A stretch of DNA of 64,000 nucleotides from Bacteroides acidifaciens (GTDB lineage: Bacteria > Bacteroidota > Bacteroidia > Bacteroidales > Bacteroidaceae): the NCBI RefSeq assembly GCF_903181435.1, contig NZ_CAEUHO010000004.1:1178001-1242000 (forward strand), given 5' to 3'. This document shows, one piece after another, positions 34,640-43,811 of the stretch. The position numbers and the translations under genes are program-made. The notes beneath the pieces were generated by a model. The model was not told the DNA's origin and did not search any database. It worked only from the letters and a program-made list of their open reading frames with translations. How positions within the stretch are numbered: position 1 is the first letter of the stretch; each line of letters starts with the position of its first letter.

Positions 34640-35698
34640 TTATTGTGCTTCGTCAATCAGAGGAATAGAAACGGTAAATTCTTTATCCTCTGTGATTTGT
34701 ATCTCTTGCTTGAATAAAAGGTGGTATCTCTTGGCAAGATTAACCAGCCCGATACCCGTTCCGGGGGGGGCAGTCCATTTGGGCTGAATGTCGTTGCTGA
34801 CGGACAAGAAGCCATTCCCGTCTGTGGTGATATGGATAGCCAGCGGTTTCCGGTTACTTATTTCATTGTGTTTAACGGCATTCTCAATCAATACCTGCAC
34901 AGCCATTGGTGGAAGCCGGAAATCTTCGTATGCTTTGTCTATCTGTATGTCGAACTGCAAGTTGTTCTCAAAGCGCATCTTTAGCAGGAAGATATAAGCG
35001 GAAGCGAATTCCATTTCTTCCCGAAGGCTGACGCTCTGCGATTCGTTGCCTTGCAGCGTATATCTCAGTACCCGGGAAAGTTCCTGGATATAATCCTGGG
35101 CTTTGTCCTGATTCTCACGTACCAGTGAGCGCAAGGTATTCAACGAATTGAATAACATATGCGGGTTGAGCTGGTTTTTCAACACCTCATACTGGTTGCG
35201 GATATTTTCCGCTTGGAGTTGCTCGTTCTCAATGAGTACCTGCTGCTGGCGGTATATCAGATGGATGATATAACAACTGCTGGTGACAAGACACGCCATG
35301 ATGAAATCCCTCAATGGATGCAGATAATGGTGTACCATCGCGTCGATAGCTGGAATATCGAACGTTTTGTGCAGGAAGACAAAGACTTGCCCCAACAGAT
35401 TACTCAATATCCACGTCAGGATGAAAGAGAGCAGAATCTTTGTTCCCGTAATCTTGATAGACGACTGGTTGAAATGGAACAGCCGTGTATTGACAGCGAA
35501 AAGCAGGAGCAGAGACAGAAAAGTAAAGAGTATCTCATTAGCCACATCCATAAACTTCATTCCGGGAAATAACGAATGGCTCTCGAACCGGTCGAAAAGG
35601 GATACGGACTCCGGGAAATGGATTAGCACCGCTACAGCCATCGAGATAATGACTGTGGAAAGCACATATTTGTCTTTTTTTATTGCCTTTACTATCAT
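34640..35698 (-). CDS. LytS/YehU-type sensor histidine kinase
   Basis: A 352-residue inner-membrane kinase with about four transmembrane segments (roughly residues 12-28, 52-70, 86-108 and 130-148) and little periplasmic sequence. A short coiled linker leads to the His_kinase domain. The phosphoacceptor is His180 in QLNPHMLFNSLN, the N-box is IENAVKHN (271-278), and the G-box is GTGIGL (313-318). I chose the ATG at 35698, because an upstream open frame to 35956 would run inside the adaptor gene and shows no family sequence. The codons before the G-box contain eight consecutive C on the coding strand (34763-34770), a possible slippage site. Confidence 0.92.
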   Translation of the reverse strand: MIVKAIKKDKYVLSTVIISMAVAVLIHFPESVSLFDRFESHSLFPGMKFMDVANEILFTFLSLLLLFAVNTRLFHFNQSSIKITGTKILLSFILTWILSNLLGQVFVFLHKTFDIPAIDAMVHHYLHPLRDFIMACLVTSSCYIIHLIYRQQQVLIENEQLQAENIRNQYEVLKNQLNPHMLFNSLNTLRSLVRENQDKAQDYIQELSRVLRYTLQGNESQSVSLREEMEFASAYIFLLKMRFENNLQFDIQIDKAYEDFRLPPMAVQVLIENAVKHNEISNRKPLAIHITTDGNGFLSVSNDIQPKWTAPPGTGIGLVNLAKRYHLLFKQEIQITEDKEFTVSIPLIDEAQ

Positions 35699-35727
35699 AC
35701 TGCAAAGATAGGAGAATTTTTTAGTGA

Positions 35728-36633
35728 TTAATCGTTTTTCTGAATATGTGCCGTGACATACATGCCCGGTCGGAATTGTGCGTTTGTCTCTTTGATAGAA
35801 GAATAAACTTCGAGCGAACGGTTGGTTTCGTCTACTTTTTGTCCGATGGAGACTACTGTTCCGTTGAAAGTCTGCGTTCCCATCCCGTTGACGCGGAACT
35901 GCACGGGACTGCCCACTTGTATGTCTGCAAGGTCTTTTTCGTAAGTAGTCAGGCAAAGCATCGGGGAACTTTTGTCAATAATCTCACAAAGAGCTTCTCC
36001 CGGATTGATATATTTGCCTATATTCATTGCCACATTGGCTGCATATCCACTGATGGGGGCTTTCACTTCCAGCAATGGCTGGATGCCGTTCTTTAGCAAT
36101 GTCTCCGGGGCGACACCCAGCAGTGAGAGTTGTGCGGCAGCGGCATCCTGGCGGCTTTTCATGGAGAGATAATCCGCTTTGCTCTGCTGAAACTTCTTTT
36201 GCGAAGCCGCCTGTTCGGCGGAAAGTGCCTTTTGACGCTCGTATTCCGCCAGAAGATATTCCGCTTGCGCATGACTGTCAAGATAAGTTTGTTGCAGGGT
36301 AATGAATTCCGGATTTTCCAAGGTGGCGATAACTGCGTTCTTAGCTATATGTTGTCCGGGCAACAGAGAAGTGTTCTTGACTACCCCACCCATCGTTAAC
36401 GCTATGGTCGCCTGTCGTTGGGGTGGAAGGACAATGCGCCCGTTGAATGAAACCTGATTAGGTTTCGAAGTCGCGGAAGTGACGGCATCCACTTCGGTTT
36501 GTTTCGCCACGGTGTCTGCCGCAACTTCAGTTGCGGAAACCATACCAGTTTCGTTATCCGTAATCTGTTGGTTGCCCATACAAGCTGTCAAAGCAAGTAA
36601 AAGGACAGAATAAAATATCTTCTTCATCTTCAT
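35728..36633 (-). CDS. RND efflux periplasmic adaptor (membrane fusion protein)
   Basis: A lipoprotein adaptor of about 302 residues (ALTACMGN lipobox) linking the RND pump to the outer-membrane factor. It has a barrel-sandwich/lipoyl half (LPGQHIAKNAVIATLENPEF), an alpha-helical hairpin (about 120-175, with YLLAEYERQKALSAEQAASQ), the second lipoyl half (VKAPISGYAANVAMNIGKYI) and a beta-barrel domain (VGSPVQFRVNGM). I chose the ATG at 36633 (or 36627) for the signal peptide. It lies 56 bases after the pump gene and 29 before the kinase. Confidence 0.92.
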   Translation of the reverse strand: MKMKKIFYSVLLLALTACMGNQQITDNETGMVSATEVAADTVAKQTEVDAVTSATSKPNQVSFNGRIVLPPQRQATIALTMGGVVKNTSLLPGQHIAKNAVIATLENPEFITLQQTYLDSHAQAEYLLAEYERQKALSAEQAASQKKFQQSKADYLSMKSRQDAAAAQLSLLGVAPETLLKNGIQPLLEVKAPISGYAANVAMNIGKYINPGEALCEIIDKSSPMLCLTTYEKDLADIQVGSPVQFRVNGMGTQTFNGTVVSIGQKVDETNRSLEVYSSIKETNAQFRPGMYVTAHIQKND

Positions 36634-36689
36634 ATACTGTATTTTATAATAAAATGTATTATCAAAACTCTCAATTCTCAACTCTCCAC

Positions 36690-39600
36690 TTATCTAAAGA
36701 GTTCATACTCTAATGCGGCAATGTTATATTGGTAGACAGTCTCGATATAGCCGCGACGAATATCCCGGGCGGTTGTTATGGACTGTATGTATTCCGCTAT
36801 ACCCGTTTCGCTTTGTTGCAACTGGAGATTGGCAGCCTTGGTCAACTCGTCCGCTTCTTTCAAGGCGGAAGAAGTGTAGTAGCGTAAGCTCTCGTTGTAT
36901 CTGCGGAGTGAAGCTTCCAGTTCAAGCACTTTGTTTCTCAATTCGCGAATATTCGCGTCTGCCTGAATCTGTGCTGAGGTAGCAGATAACCGTGCTTGCT
37001 TCACCTTGCTCTTTTGGGGCAGGAAGTAGATAGGGAAGGAGGCACTCACCATCCATGCATTCAGATTCTTCAACGGAAGAATATCCTGGCGGGTATATCC
37101 CACGCTGATTTCCGGAAAGAAATGGCTCCGCTCTACATGAAGCATTGCTTTCGCTTCGTCCGCCTGACTTTGAAAGTAAGCAGTGTGCGCTCCCGATAGC
37201 GTCCCGTCTGAAAGGCTGGTATAAAACAGCGATAAGGTAGAATCTGCCGGAACAATCGGCTGGTCTGAATAACAACTCCAGCGGAAGCGTGCCAAAGCCA
37301 TTTTCTCTTCTTCCTGTGCCTGGAACCAACGGTTGTGCAGTTCGGCGGCGACGGTTGTCATCATATTCTTTTCGAGCAAGGTGATTTCCCCCTGTTGATA
37401 ACGCAGTTCACCGATATGCTGTAACTTTTCCGCCATCTTATCCTGGTCGCGGTACATGGCACAGAGGTTGGCGGCATATTGGTAGTATGCCCATGCCCGC
37501 TTCACTTCTGCCGTGACTTCCTTCTCCACCATCTGACGATAGAATGTGGTTGTTTTCACTTGTCGGTTGACTAATGCATTCTTGTAGAACGGAGTCAGCA
37601 GAGAACCCAGGCTTTGCTCGAAAGCCAGTTCCTTGTCTTTCTTGTTCTCTCCGTTGAGTTGTCCCCAGGAATAGCTGAATGAGGTAGGGGACGCTTCTAC
37701 AATCTCTCCACGGGTAGCCTTGGCTTGTTGGATGGCGTTTGTTGCCATTTTCAGACGGGGGTGATTCTGTTTCGCTATCTCGATGGCCTGTTCCAAAGTA
37801 ACGGTCGATGCTTGTTGCGCAGAAACGAAAGAAGGAATCAGCAGGAACAGGGGAAGAAGGACGAAGAACGGCAGGTGAAACTTGGCTCCCGGACGTTTCC
37901 AGGTAGCCAATGAATTCACAATTTTGTAGAACACCGGAATGATAAGCAACGTCAACACAGTGGAGATAATCAATCCGCCAATAACGACAGTTGCCAGCGG
38001 GCGTTGCACCTCGGCACCGGCGGAAGTGGCGATAGCCATCGGGACAAATCCCAATGATGCCACCAAGCCTGTCAGGAATACGGGACGGAGCAGATGCGGA
38101 GTTCCCTTGGCGATGATTCGGTTTGTAGTCATGGAGTAAGCGTTTTGTTTACGAAGTTCGTTGAAGTGATTCACCATGAGGATACCGTTCAGCACCGCCA
38201 CACCGAATAATGCGATGAAGCCTACACCCGCCGATATGCTGAACGGAAGCCCGCGCAGCCAAAGGGCGATGATACCGCCGATAAGCGACAACGGAACGGT
38301 GGAGAATACCATCAGTGTATAGGTGATATTCTTGAAAGCAAAGAACAGAATCAACAGGATGAGCATCAATGCTACCGGAATGACAATAAGCAGTGTGTGA
38401 ATGGCGTTCTGCAAGTTCTCGAACTGACCGCCGTATTCGAAGTAATATCCCGGTTTCAGCTTGACGTTCCTGTCCAATGTCTTTTGTATGTCCGCCACCA
38501 CTTGCTGTATATCTGCGTCACGCACATTGACACCGATGACGATACGGCGTTTCGTAGCGTCGCGGTTGATTTGGAGAGGTCCGCTGACGAGGTCTATGCT
38601 CGCTACTTCTCCGACCGGAATCTGGATTCCTTCGGAAGTGCGCACAAACAATTGGTCGAGATTCAAATCCGCTACTTTCTCCTGGTCGAGACGGACGACG
38701 AGGTCGAACCTCCGTTCGTTTTCAAACACTACGCCGCTGGATTCTCCGGCATAGGCGGTTCGGATAATCGTGTTGAGTTCTTCTATGTTGATGCCGTAGC
38801 GGGCTATCTTGCTGCGGTTGTATTTCACTACGAGCTGGGGCAATCCCATCGTCTGCTCTACGATGACGTCCGACGCTCCGGGCACTTTTTCTACATAGGC
38901 GGCGGCTTCTTTTGCTTTTTCGTAGAGTTCGTGAGTGTCTTCTCCGTACAGTTTGACGGCAATGTCCGCTTTGGCTCCTGTCATCAGCTCATTAAAACGG
39001 AGCTGTATCGGTTGCGAGAAGTTGAATTCGGCACGCTCGGACAGCGGTTCGAGTGCTTCCTTCATCTTATCCACCATTTCCGCACGGTTTTCTGCGCTGG
39101 TCCATTCTTTGAAAGGTTTCATGATAATCATCACGTCGGCGTCTTCTACTGCCATCGGGTCGGTGGGGACTTCCGCCGTTCCGATTTTGGCAACCACATG
39201 CTTGATTTCCGGGAATTTGTCCATCAGCGTCTTTTCTGCCAGACGGGATACTTCGATACTTTCTGATAGCGAACTTCCGGCAGGCAATGTCATTTGCATG
39301 GCAAAGTCGCCTTCGTCCAGGGTCGGGATAAATTCGGCACCCAGCCGGGTGAAGAGGAAGAGCGAACCGATTAGCGCGGCAAAGGCTACGATGACGGTAC
39401 GCCACTTGTGATGCAGGCAGGAACGAAGGCAGCGTTGATATACGCTGTTCAGTTTCTCGAAGAAACGGTCGGCAAGTGTCGGTTTCACCACGATGGTATG
39501 TTTCAGGAAGAGCGATGCCATCATCGGGACATAGGTGAGTGAAAGAATCAAGGCTCCGATGATGCAGAATACAAGTGTTTTTGCCATCGGGGTGAAGTAT

Positions 39601-41015
39601 TTCCCTTCAATTCCGTTGAGGGTGAGGATGGGGAAGAATACTATCAGGATAATCAATACGGCGAAAGTTGCCGAGCGGACTACAGCGGATGCTCCTTTTT
39701 CCACTTCTTTGTCCATCTCTTCACGGGTGAATGTCCGTCCCCGGAACTGCTTGCCGTAGATATGGGCGAGGATGCCTTCCAGTATGACGATAGAGCCGTC
39801 CACAACGATACCGAAGTCGATGGCGCCAAGGCTCATCAGGTTGGCGGTGACATCGAAAAGGCGCATCATGATAAAGGCAAAGAGCATCGCCAGCGGAATG
39901 ACTGACGCGACAATCAGTCCGGCACGTACATTGCCGAGGAAGATGATAAGTACGAGGAATACGATAATTGCACCTTCAATCAGGTTGTTGACAACGGTTG
40001 AGATATTCCGGTTCACCAGTTCCGAGCGGCTCAGATAAGGTTCGATGCTGACACCTTCGGGCAGCAGGTGCTGTATCTTCTCTACTCTTTTTTCAAGTTC
40101 CTGGGTGACGACGTTGGCATTGGCTCCTTTCAGCATCATCGCGATTCCGCCTACACACTCGCCTTCGCCGTCCATTGTCATGGCGCCGAAACGTTTGGGA
40201 GAGCCGAAACGGACTACGCCTACATCGCTGATATGTACCGGAATCCCGTTCCGGTTGGCTACAACGATGCGCTCGATGTCCTTCGTCCGGGTAATCATAC
40301 CTTCCGACCGGATATAATAGGCATTCTTCGCTTTTTCTATATAGCTTCCGCCTGTGTTCTGGTTGTTGCTGCTGAGGGCTTCGAATACTTCTCCGATGGT
40401 GATGTTCAGTGAGAAGAGCGCGTCCGGGTCGACGGCGACTTCATACTGTTTCAGGTAGCCGCCGAAACTGTTGATTTCTACGATACCCGGTATGCCGGAC
40501 AACTGGCGTTTCACCATCCAGTCCTGAATGGTGCGGAGTTCCATGGCATCGTATTTCTCTTCGTAACCGGGGGCTACTTTCAGTATGTACTGGTAGATTT
40601 CTCCGAGTCCGGTGGTGATGGGCATCATTTCCGGTGCTCCTAGTTCGGGGGGAATCTCTCCGGCAACGGTTTGTATCTGTTCGTTGATAAGTTGCCGGGC
40701 ATCGAGGGTAGGGACGTTTTCTTTGAACACGACGGTCACCACCGATAGCCCGAAGCGGCTGACGGAACGGATATCTTCTACATTCATGATGTTGCTCATC
40801 GCTAGTTCGATAGGCATGGTGATGAGCTGTTCTACCTCTTGCGGTGCGAGGGTGGGCGACACGGTCACAATCTGTACCTGATTGTTGGTGATATCGGGCA
40901 CGGCGTCGATGGGCAATGTCAACATCGCGTAGATACCGCCGATAAGCAGGAAGAGGGTAGTGAACCCTACAAACAACTTCTTCTTGATTGAAAAACGTAC
41001 AATAGCTGTAAACAT
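36690..41015 (-). CDS. HME-type RND pump fused to a TolC-like outer-membrane factor
   Basis: A 1441-residue fusion. Residues 1-1040 are a CzcA/CusA-type heavy-metal RND pump with twelve membrane helices and two large periplasmic loops. Its TM4 motif DFGIVVDGSIVILE places Asp400, Asp406 and Glu413 as in CzcA, which favours divalent cations (Zn, Co, Cd, Ni) over Cu/Ag. From about residue 1043 a hydrophobic segment ending FVSAQQ looks like an internal signal peptide. From about 1067 to 1441 there is a TolC/CusC-like outer-membrane factor with long helices (AIEIAKQNHPRLKMA, ARLSATSAQIQADANIREL). The fusion pattern is known in Bacteroidetes. It heads the efflux operon. Confidence 0.93.
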   Translation of the reverse strand: MFTAIVRFSIKKKLFVGFTTLFLLIGGIYAMLTLPIDAVPDITNNQVQIVTVSPTLAPQEVEQLITMPIELAMSNIMNVEDIRSVSRFGLSVVTVVFKENVPTLDARQLINEQIQTVAGEIPPELGAPEMMPITTGLGEIYQYILKVAPGYEEKYDAMELRTIQDWMVKRQLSGIPGIVEINSFGGYLKQYEVAVDPDALFSLNITIGEVFEALSSNNQNTGGSYIEKAKNAYYIRSEGMITRTKDIERIVVANRNGIPVHISDVGVVRFGSPKRFGAMTMDGEGECVGGIAMMLKGANANVVTQELEKRVEKIQHLLPEGVSIEPYLSRSELVNRNISTVVNNLIEGAIIVFLVLIIFLGNVRAGLIVASVIPLAMLFAFIMMRLFDVTANLMSLGAIDFGIVVDGSIVILEGILAHIYGKQFRGRTFTREEMDKEVEKGASAVVRSATFAVLIILIVFFPILTLNGIEGKYFTPMAKTLVFCIIGALILSLTYVPMMASLFLKHTIVVKPTLADRFFEKLNSVYQRCLRSCLHHKWRTVIVAFAALIGSLFLFTRLGAEFIPTLDEGDFAMQMTLPAGSSLSESIEVSRLAEKTLMDKFPEIKHVVAKIGTAEVPTDPMAVEDADVMIIMKPFKEWTSAENRAEMVDKMKEALEPLSERAEFNFSQPIQLRFNELMTGAKADIAVKLYGEDTHELYEKAKEAAAYVEKVPGASDVIVEQTMGLPQLVVKYNRSKIARYGINIEELNTIIRTAYAGESSGVVFENERRFDLVVRLDQEKVADLNLDQLFVRTSEGIQIPVGEVASIDLVSGPLQINRDATKRRIVIGVNVRDADIQQVVADIQKTLDRNVKLKPGYYFEYGGQFENLQNAIHTLLIVIPVALMLILLILFFAFKNITYTLMVFSTVPLSLIGGIIALWLRGLPFSISAGVGFIALFGVAVLNGILMVNHFNELRKQNAYSMTTNRIIAKGTPHLLRPVFLTGLVASLGFVPMAIATSAGAEVQRPLATVVIGGLIISTVLTLLIIPVFYKIVNSLATWKRPGAKFHLPFFVLLPLFLLIPSFVSAQQASTVTLEQAIEIAKQNHPRLKMATNAIQQAKATRGEIVEASPTSFSYSWGQLNGENKKDKELAFEQSLGSLLTPFYKNALVNRQVKTTTFYRQMVEKEVTAEVKRAWAYYQYAANLCAMYRDQDKMAEKLQHIGELRYQQGEITLLEKNMMTTVAAELHNRWFQAQEEEKMALARFRWSCYSDQPIVPADSTLSLFYTSLSDGTLSGAHTAYFQSQADEAKAMLHVERSHFFPEISVGYTRQDILPLKNLNAWMVSASFPIYFLPQKSKVKQARLSATSAQIQADANIRELRNKVLELEASLRRYNESLRYYTSSALKEADELTKAANLQLQQSETGIAEYIQSITTARDIRRGYIETVYQYNIAALEYELFR

Positions 41016-41044
41016 GATTTTCTTTGTGTTATTATTTCATGCTA

Positions 41045-41075
41045 CAAAACTACGGACTATCTGTGTTCGTGATAG
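41045..41075 (-). promoter_or_regulatory. Possible promoter/operator of the metal-efflux operon
   Basis: A minus-strand -7 box TAGTTTTG (41045-41052) lies 30 bases before the pump ATG, with no good -33 TTTG. In its place is a short dyad, CTATC and GATAG at 41057-41061 and 41071-41075. This could be where an activator such as the operon's LytTR regulator binds. Confidence 0.45.
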
Positions 41076-41240
41076 CCGGAAACGTTTGAAGCGGAAAGAT
41101 TGCAGGGCGAAGTGACGAAATGACGGTTTGGAATGTTTATTGTATATAGCGCGGCGATGGGGAAACCTTGTCAATATCGGATGAAATATCGAGAATAATG
41201 CGATGTGGAGCAAACATTTTGTCAGACCGGTTCGTTTAAT

Positions 41241-41810
41241 ATGAAACGAACTAAATACGTGTTGAGTATGAAATCATTTATTTTAATGGTGGTAGCTATG
41301 GTGTGTGCAATATCTTTGGAAGCGCAGAACAAGTCTTTCTACGACTTCACTGTGCAAACGATTGACGGTAAGGAATTTCCTCTTTCGTCCTTGAAAGGAA
41401 AGAAAGTGCTGGTGGTGAATGTGGCTTCAAAGTGTGGATTGACACCACAATATGCCAAGTTGCAGGAATTGTACGAGAAGTATAAGGATAAGAACTTCGT
41501 TATTATCGGCTTTCCCGCCAATAACTTTATGGGGCAGGAACCGGGAAGCAATGAGGAGATTGCCAAGTTCTGTTCATTGAAGTATGATGTCACTTTCCCG
41601 ATGATGGCTAAGATTTCCGTCAAAGGCAAGGAGATGGCTCCACTTTATCAATGGCTGACGGAGAAGAAACTGAATGGAAAAGAAGATGCACCCGTTCAGT
41701 GGAACTTCCAGAAGTTTATGATTGACGAGAACGGAAACTGGATTGGGGTCGTTGCTCCCAAAGAGAGCCCGTTCTCGGAGAAAATCATTACTTGGATAGA
41801 GAAGGAATAA
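41241..41810 (+). CDS. Glutathione peroxidase family protein (thiol peroxidase)
   Basis: A thioredoxin-fold peroxidase of about 189 residues with an N-terminal hydrophobic signal segment (about 10-28, ending SLEAQ), so it is probably periplasmic. The peroxidatic residue is Cys65 in VNVASKCGLTPQY, followed by GFPANNF (Gln/Asn-type support) and WNFQKFMID with the catalytic Trp/Asn. The cysteine type uses thioredoxin-like donors more often than glutathione. The start may be the ATG at 41241 or at 41268; one at 41205 is less likely. Its 3' end overlaps the convergent NUDIX gene by 23 bases. Confidence 0.92.
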   Translation: MKRTKYVLSMKSFILMVVAMVCAISLEAQNKSFYDFTVQTIDGKEFPLSSLKGKKVLVVNVASKCGLTPQYAKLQELYEKYKDKNFVIIGFPANNFMGQEPGSNEEIAKFCSLKYDVTFPMMAKISVKGKEMAPLYQWLTEKKLNGKEDAPVQWNFQKFMIDENGNWIGVVAPKESPFSEKIITWIEKE

Positions 41811-42309
41811 GGGATACTTTCTTCAGTTCTCCTTCAAAGTTGGGAGTGAAAATGCCTTTTCCCAGGTTCTCTTCTATTTCTTCGATGGTCCAGAATCGTC
41901 CGCTGTCCAGTTCGTCGCTGGGGTGGATTTCACCATCGTAGACGGTCTTATGAACGAATACGAGTTCTTTCTCGCGGTCGGACTCGAAAACATAATGAGT
42001 CAGAAGCTCGGGAGTAAAGTCCGTGATGCCCAGCTCTTCACGGACTTCCCGTTTAAGGGCTATCTCTACGCTTTCGCCTAAATCGATATGTCCGCCTACG
42101 GCTGTGTCCCATTTCCCAGGTTGGATGTCTTTCCATTCGGGACGTTTTTGCAGATACAAATCCCCTTTCGTGTTGAAGACGTGCAGATGGACGACCGGAT
42201 GAAGCAATTTGCTGCCGCCGTGGCATTCTCCGCGGGTGGCGGCTCCGGTGATATTTCCCTGTTCATCGACGACGGGAAACATTTCTTGGTTATTATCGCT
42301 TGACATCAT
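41788..42309 (-). CDS. NUDIX hydrolase
   Basis: A 173-residue NUDIX protein. The catalytic box is GGHIDLGESVEIALKREV continuing to REELGI, matching Gx5Ex7REUxEExGU. The surrounding sequence (VDEQGNITGAATRGECH, then HLHVFNTKGDLYLQKRP) resembles the isopentenyl-diphosphate isomerase-like / YfcD subgroup, which hydrolyses nucleotide or prenyl diphosphates. The substrate cannot be fixed. It reads leftward and its 3' end overlaps the glutathione peroxidase gene. Confidence 0.9.
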   Translation of the reverse strand: MMSSDNNQEMFPVVDEQGNITGAATRGECHGGSKLLHPVVHLHVFNTKGDLYLQKRPEWKDIQPGKWDTAVGGHIDLGESVEIALKREVREELGITDFTPELLTHYVFESDREKELVFVHKTVYDGEIHPSDELDSGRFWTIEEIEENLGKGIFTPNFEGELKKVSLIPSLSK

Positions 42310-42376
42310 TGTTTCTATTGTTTTTATAGGAAGGGTTATCGCAATTTACGATACCCTCATGGTATTTGTAATATCC

Positions 42377-43597
42377 TTACGGCATTAATAAGGAAGAATC
42401 TCCGTAACTCAGGAACCGGAAATCGTGGCTCAGGGCATAATCATAAATCGTGCGCCAGTCTCCTTTTACAAAAGCGGAGACCAAAAGTAATAAAGTGCTT
42501 TGCGGCTGATGGAAATTAGTAACCATTGCTTTTACTATTTTATACTGGTAGCCGGGGGCAATAATTATCTGTGTACTGGTATGAAGTGCTTCAAGCCCGT
42601 TTCTGTCGAGATAGCCCAATATTTTTTGTAACGCAACTATTGGGGGAATCTGGTCATACTTTTCATAAGGCTGCCACTGTCTGACGTGTAGTTCCTCTTC
42701 CGTAGCATCCGGATTATCAGCCAGTGTGACTCCGATATGATACAGGCTTTCGAGTGTGCGTACCGAAGTAGTCCCTACGGCAACAGCGCAACCGTCATGG
42801 TCGATAAGTTTCTTGATAGTGCTCCGATTGACAGATATATACTCCGTATGCATTTCGTGACCTTCAATCTCTTCACTTTTCACAGGCTTGAAAGTTCCTG
42901 CGCCTACGTGCAGAGTCAGTTCTTCAAGCTCTATTCCTTTCTCTTGCAGTGCATCCAATACTCGGGGAGTGAAATGCAGTCCGGCGGTAGGTGCGGCTAC
43001 CGAACCTTTAATTTTTGAATAAACCGTCTGATAAGTTTCTTTATCGCTTTCTTCCGTCTCCCGGTTTAGATAAGGAGGGATAGGAAGCTCCCCGAATACT
43101 TCGAGAATATCTGTGAAAGTCACTTCCGGATTATCCCATGAGAAGTCTACCCAATGGCTGGTTCCTCTGCTTTCTCCTCTCTTTGCGGTCAGCGTGATTG
43201 GCAATCCTTTTACTGTCATTTCCCGTTTCAGCGTTCCGTCTTTCCATTTCTTCAGGTTGCCAATCATGCAAAGCCATGCGGCATGTTCTGTTTGCTGGAA
43301 GTTCAGTACATAATCATTGGGCTGAATGGGCTCGAGGCAGAACACTTCAATCAACGCCCCCGTTTCCTTGCGGAAATGTAGCCTTGCCTGAATTACTTTT
43401 GTATTGTTGAATACCATCAAAGCACCTTTAGGCAGATACTCGGGCAAAGAGGTGAAAGTATCTTCGCTTACTTCACCGCGGCGGTACACTAACAATTTCG
43501 ATTGGTCTCGGACAGCTAACGGGAATTTGGCAATGCGTTCATCCGGCAATGGATAATTGTATTCGCTGATATGGATATGCTTCGGGTCTTCTTTCAT
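42377..43597 (-). CDS. queA: S-adenosylmethionine:tRNA ribosyltransferase-isomerase (QueA family)
   Basis: Transfers the ribosyl part of SAM to 7-aminomethyl-7-deazaguanine in tRNA to give epoxyqueuosine. The 406-residue protein has family motifs PLPDERIAKFPL at the start, DLEVFGELPIPPY-like sequence in the middle, VAAPTAGLHFT near residue 210 and the late TNFHQPQSTLLLL. It is longer than the usual 340-360 residues, with inserts between about 95 and 150. It may be the second QueA-like paralogue common in Bacteroidales and not the classical one. I chose the ATG at 43597; the upstream frame to 43663 is not conserved. Confidence 0.85.
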   Translation of the reverse strand: MKEDPKHIHISEYNYPLPDERIAKFPLAVRDQSKLLVYRRGEVSEDTFTSLPEYLPKGALMVFNNTKVIQARLHFRKETGALIEVFCLEPIQPNDYVLNFQQTEHAAWLCMIGNLKKWKDGTLKREMTVKGLPITLTAKRGESRGTSHWVDFSWDNPEVTFTDILEVFGELPIPPYLNRETEESDKETYQTVYSKIKGSVAAPTAGLHFTPRVLDALQEKGIELEELTLHVGAGTFKPVKSEEIEGHEMHTEYISVNRSTIKKLIDHDGCAVAVGTTSVRTLESLYHIGVTLADNPDATEEELHVRQWQPYEKYDQIPPIVALQKILGYLDRNGLEALHTSTQIIIAPGYQYKIVKAMVTNFHQPQSTLLLLVSAFVKGDWRTIYDYALSHDFRFLSYGDSSLLMP

Positions 43598-43695
43598 TGT
43601 TGTCTGGTATATTTCTAGGTAAATATGTTCCAAATGTGTTCCACTAAAAAATGAATCAGCCACTTACTAAATTGTAAATGGCTGATTTCCAGTAG

Positions 43696-43769
43696 TCGGG
43701 ATGACAAGATTCGAACTTGCGACCACACGCCCCCCAGACGCGTACTCTACCGGGCTGAGCTACATCCCG
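43696..43769 (-). tRNA. tRNA-Pro (anticodon GGG)
   Basis: A 74-base cloverleaf on the minus strand. The acceptor stem pairs CGGGATG with CATCCCG (7 bp) with A as discriminator base. The D-arm begins TAGCTCAGCCCGG and the T-arm contains GTTCGAATC. The anticodon loop reads CTGGGGG, so U33 is followed by GGG. CCA is not encoded. A consensus promoter lies just upstream. Confidence 0.93.
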
Positions 43770-43780
43770 AATTGCGGTTG

Positions 43781-43811
43781 CAAAAGTACGGATTAATTTT
43801 GAAATAGCAAA
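43781..43811 (-). promoter_or_regulatory. Predicted promoter of tRNA-Pro
   Basis: Minus strand: TTTG (43808-43811), a 19-base spacer, TACTTTTG (43781-43788), ending 12 bases before the tRNA 5' end. A full match to the Bacteroides consensus. Confidence 0.8.

Noticed and set aside
34763..34770. The homopolymer as a sequencing error that breaks the kinase gene
   Set aside because: With eight bases the frame is intact and the G-box follows correctly, so the reported length is coherent; variation remains possible but an error need not be assumed.
35699..35956. 86-residue N-terminal extension of the sensor kinase
   Set aside because: It lies inside the adaptor gene in another frame and gives arginine-rich sequence without family likeness; the ATG at 35698 gives a normal LytS-type start.
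37939..40881. Many plus-strand frames opposite the RND pump, one of 289 codons
   Set aside because: Shadows of the long pump gene on the other strand; no motifs.
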